Shown here piece by piece: positions 7,497-8,567 of a stretch of DNA of 8,567 bases. Where the stretch lies: positions 1 to 8,567 of the forward strand of contig NZ_JACOOJ010000070.1 of the NCBI RefSeq assembly GCF_014287585.1. The letters are read 5' to 3'. A program made the position numbers and the translations under genes. A model generated the notes under the pieces. The model saw only the letters and a program-made list of their open reading frames with translations. It did no database searches and was not told where the DNA came from. Numbering within the stretch: position 1 is the first letter of the stretch; each line of letters begins with the position of its first letter. Source of the stretch: Parabacteroides hominis (GTDB lineage Bacteria > Bacteroidota > Bacteroidia > Bacteroidales > Tannerellaceae).

Positions 7497-7524
7497 CAAA
7501 CTTGATTCTAAAGAATAGCAGGAG

Positions 7525-8019
7525 ATGGTTACTGATAAATCAAAATGCAACAAGATGAAAGACATACCGGCAGACAGTTTAATAAAGAACTATCTTCCTG
7601 CCGATTATATGGATTCTTATTCATGTGTGATAACTTCTAAGCAGGCAATAGCACCAGAAGAATTTCATAATCTTGCATTTAACCAGCTACCTGAATGGAT
7701 TGATTGGCTTATGCGGCTGAGAAATGCAATTGTAAAACCATTGGGTTTAAATACAGAAGGCAAATTCACAGATATGCTATCAGATAAAAATGCGCATGAA
7801 GAAATTTTCGGAATGCCGGACAAACATCTTAATTTTCATGTTTCTATGTGGTGCGGTGAATATAAAGATGAGAAGCAGGAACTTCGGATTACTACTGTTG
7901 TGAAATACAATAACCGGTTGGGAAGAATATATTTCTTTATCATCAGACCTTTTCACGGAATAATAATAAAATCGATCTTAAACCATTTGTCTAAAGAGAA
8001 AGAGTATGGATATCATTAA
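7525..8019 (+). CDS. DUF2867-family protein of unknown function
   Basis: A 164-residue protein with the pattern of the DUF2867 family. It has an N-terminal LIKNYLPADYMDSYSC, a central WIDWLMRLRNAIVKPLGL, a FGMPDKHLNFHVSMWCG strand region, and the C-terminal RLGRIYFFIIRPFHGIIIKSIL, whose hydrophobic stretch and basic-aromatic RPFH are family marks. No catalytic residues can be assigned. AGGAG lies directly against the ATG at 7525, too close to act as a normal ribosome-binding site. The ATG at 7555 (MKDIPADSLI) fits relatives better and may be the true start. The 3' end overlaps the start of a Crp/Fnr gene by 14 bases, which indicates translational coupling in an operon. That operon is broken further on, so this protein has probably lost its partners. 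Homologues are often seen near SDR and Crp genes, but that recollection has not been checked here. Confidence 0.8.
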   Translation: MVTDKSKCNKMKDIPADSLIKNYLPADYMDSYSCVITSKQAIAPEEFHNLAFNQLPEWIDWLMRLRNAIVKPLGLNTEGKFTDMLSDKNAHEEIFGMPDKHLNFHVSMWCGEYKDEKQELRITTVVKYNNRLGRIYFFIIRPFHGIIIKSILNHLSKEKEYGYH

Positions 8020-8125
8020 TGAATGCTATATTTCAAATTTAGATTTATCAGAACTTGAAAGATACATTGTCGAACATGGAACCATGCGTACATTGGGTAA
8101 GAATAAATTTCTACTGAAGCAAAAT
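8006..8125 (+). pseudogene. Truncated second Crp/Fnr-family regulator (N-terminal remnant)
   Basis: The ATG at 8006 opens a 44-codon frame whose first 40 residues (MDIINECYISNLDLSELERY, then IVEHGTMRTLGKNKFLLKQN) align with residues about 10-40 of the complete regulator at 5866. The two share LD.S.LE, V..GT, N...L..QN and similar residues. Homology stops after KQN; four unrelated codons (CPGI) follow, then the stop at 8138-8140. The rest of the sensor domain and the HTH are gone, so no DNA binding is possible. The start overlaps the DUF2867 stop, as in an operon. This is not a diverged copy of the first regulator cut at random: the loss ends exactly where SDR homology begins. Confidence 0.8.
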
Positions 8126-8416
8126 TGCCCCGGTATATAATGCAACTAAAGCATTTCAGATCAATTATATTGAAGGAATACGCCAAAAAAATAAATTGAA
8201 TGGTGAAATCTACATAACAGATATCCGTCCGGGATTTATTGATACAGCTATGTCAAAAGGAGATGGCTTGTTTTGGGTAGCTCCTACTTCAAAGGCTGGA
8301 ACACAGATTTATAAAGCGATTGAAAAGAGAAGAAAATAGCATACGTTGCTCACAGATGAAGCTTTATAGCTTTTATCTGCGAGCATATTCCGACATTTGT
8401 TTATTGTAAGATATAA
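8126..8416 (+). pseudogene. Short-chain dehydrogenase/reductase (SDR) C-terminal remnant, multiply broken
   Basis: From about 8127 the frame reads APVYNATKAFQINYIEG, the SDR active-site segment with Tyr (8136-8138) and Lys (8148-8150) of YxxxK. It continues through IYITDIRPGFIDTAM with the cofactor-side PG motif, then GDGLFWVAP and QIYKAIEKRRK, to a stop at 8337-8339. The Rossmann N-terminus (GxxxGxG) is absent, so NAD(P) binding is lost. Restoring one base in the A run at 8333-8336 lets the frame continue as IAYVAHR-stop-SFIAFICEHI, then PTFVYCKI and a stop at 8414-8416. This resembles the usual SDR tail (VTKRWxLIAxLLK). The in-frame TGA at 8357-8359 sits where Trp (TGG) is expected. The gene thus carries a 5' deletion, a frameshift and a nonsense mutation. 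It is fused out of frame to the Crp remnant. Confidence 0.82.
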
Positions 8417-8446
8417 GAACTTGAAAGTAAAAGACACCAAAAAACA

Positions 8447-8483
8447 AAGAGGGTGTGTCAAAACCGTCGCATCCTCTTTTTTT
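8447..8483 (+). terminator. Intrinsic terminator at or near an insertion-sequence tip
   Basis: AAGAGGGTGTG (8447-8457) pairs with CGCATCCTCTT (8468-8478) through 11 pairs, two of them wobbles. The loop is 10 bases and a run of T's continues to 8483. It would stop transcripts coming from the decayed operon. If the flank is an insertion sequence, it would also shield that element from read-through. Confidence 0.65.
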
Positions 8484-8567
8484 ATGCGCAAAGTCCGAAC
8501 TTTCCCAAGCTCGGACTTTGTTATTACCCAAAGTTTATGTAACTTTCGGCATAAGATTTTTTGTTAT
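8449..8567. mobile_element. Possible end of an insertion sequence running off the window
   Basis: GAGGGTGTGTCAAAA at 8449-8463 resembles terminal inverted repeats that I recall from Bacteroides insertion sequences of the IS1182/IS4-like kind. It is followed by a dense set of hairpins (8447-8478, 8489-8520, 8530-8546) and no coding sequence, as in the region ahead of a transposase. Neither a transposase nor the opposite terminal repeat is in view, so both the family and the boundary are tentative. Confidence 0.35.
8489..8520. repeat. Strong hairpin inside the putative IS end
   Basis: Perfect 10-base arms, CAAAGTCCGA (8489-8498) and TCGGACTTTG (8511-8520), continue past one A-C mismatch with CTT/AAG to a TCCC loop. 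A further hairpin, AAAGTT-TATGT-AACTTT, follows at 8530-8546. The structures could limit translation of a transposase mRNA or form part of a recombination end. Confidence 0.6.

Noticed and set aside
8309..8491. 60-codon - strand frame at the right end
   Set aside because: It overlaps the SDR relic and a terminator hairpin, and has no recognisable product.

Overview
The window looks like chromosomal DNA from a gut-type member of the Bacteroidota (Bacteroides or Parabacteroides). The evidence is a textbook SusC/SusD outer-membrane pair, promoter-like elements of the Bacteroides type (TTTG / TAnnTTTG) rather than the E. coli type, weak ribosome-binding sites, and moderate to low GC. No enzyme or regulator that would reveal the substrate of the SusC/SusD pair lies inside the window.

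Left third (64-4678, + strand): a SusC-like TonB-dependent outer-membrane transporter is followed after 4 bases by its SusD-like surface lipoprotein. Together they would form a lidded import complex for a glycan or peptide. Three consecutive hairpins follow susD; the last (4777-4804) is a convincing intrinsic terminator. Bases 4813-4943 hold nothing I can name.

Middle (4944-6480): family-1 uracil-DNA glycosylase (ung, - strand) has a good Bacteroides-type promoter at 5633-5664. A complete Crp/Fnr-family regulator (5866-6435, +) runs divergently from it and ends in a strong terminator. The 259 bases between them are regulatory, with no convincing gene.

Right third (6520-8567, + strand, locally much more AT-rich): an intact but divergent homologue of RlmJ (23S rRNA adenine-N6 methyltransferase) has altered cofactor and catalytic motifs. 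Next comes a DUF2867-family protein, which overlaps the start of a second Crp/Fnr gene. That second regulator is cut off after about 40 codons and joined directly, in a different frame, to the C-terminal third of a short-chain dehydrogenase (SDR). The SDR relic also carries a one-base frameshift and a stop codon in its tail. I read this as a once-intact DUF2867 - Crp - SDR operon that has lost an internal segment and is decaying.

The window closes with three hairpins, one of them a terminator, and a GAGGGTGTGTCAAAA motif resembling the tip of a Bacteroides insertion sequence whose transposase would lie beyond the right edge. I see no RNA gene, CRISPR array or phage attachment site. The strongest candidates for something new are the motif-altered RlmJ homologue and the Crp/SDR deletion scar. 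I did not find a complete novel system.
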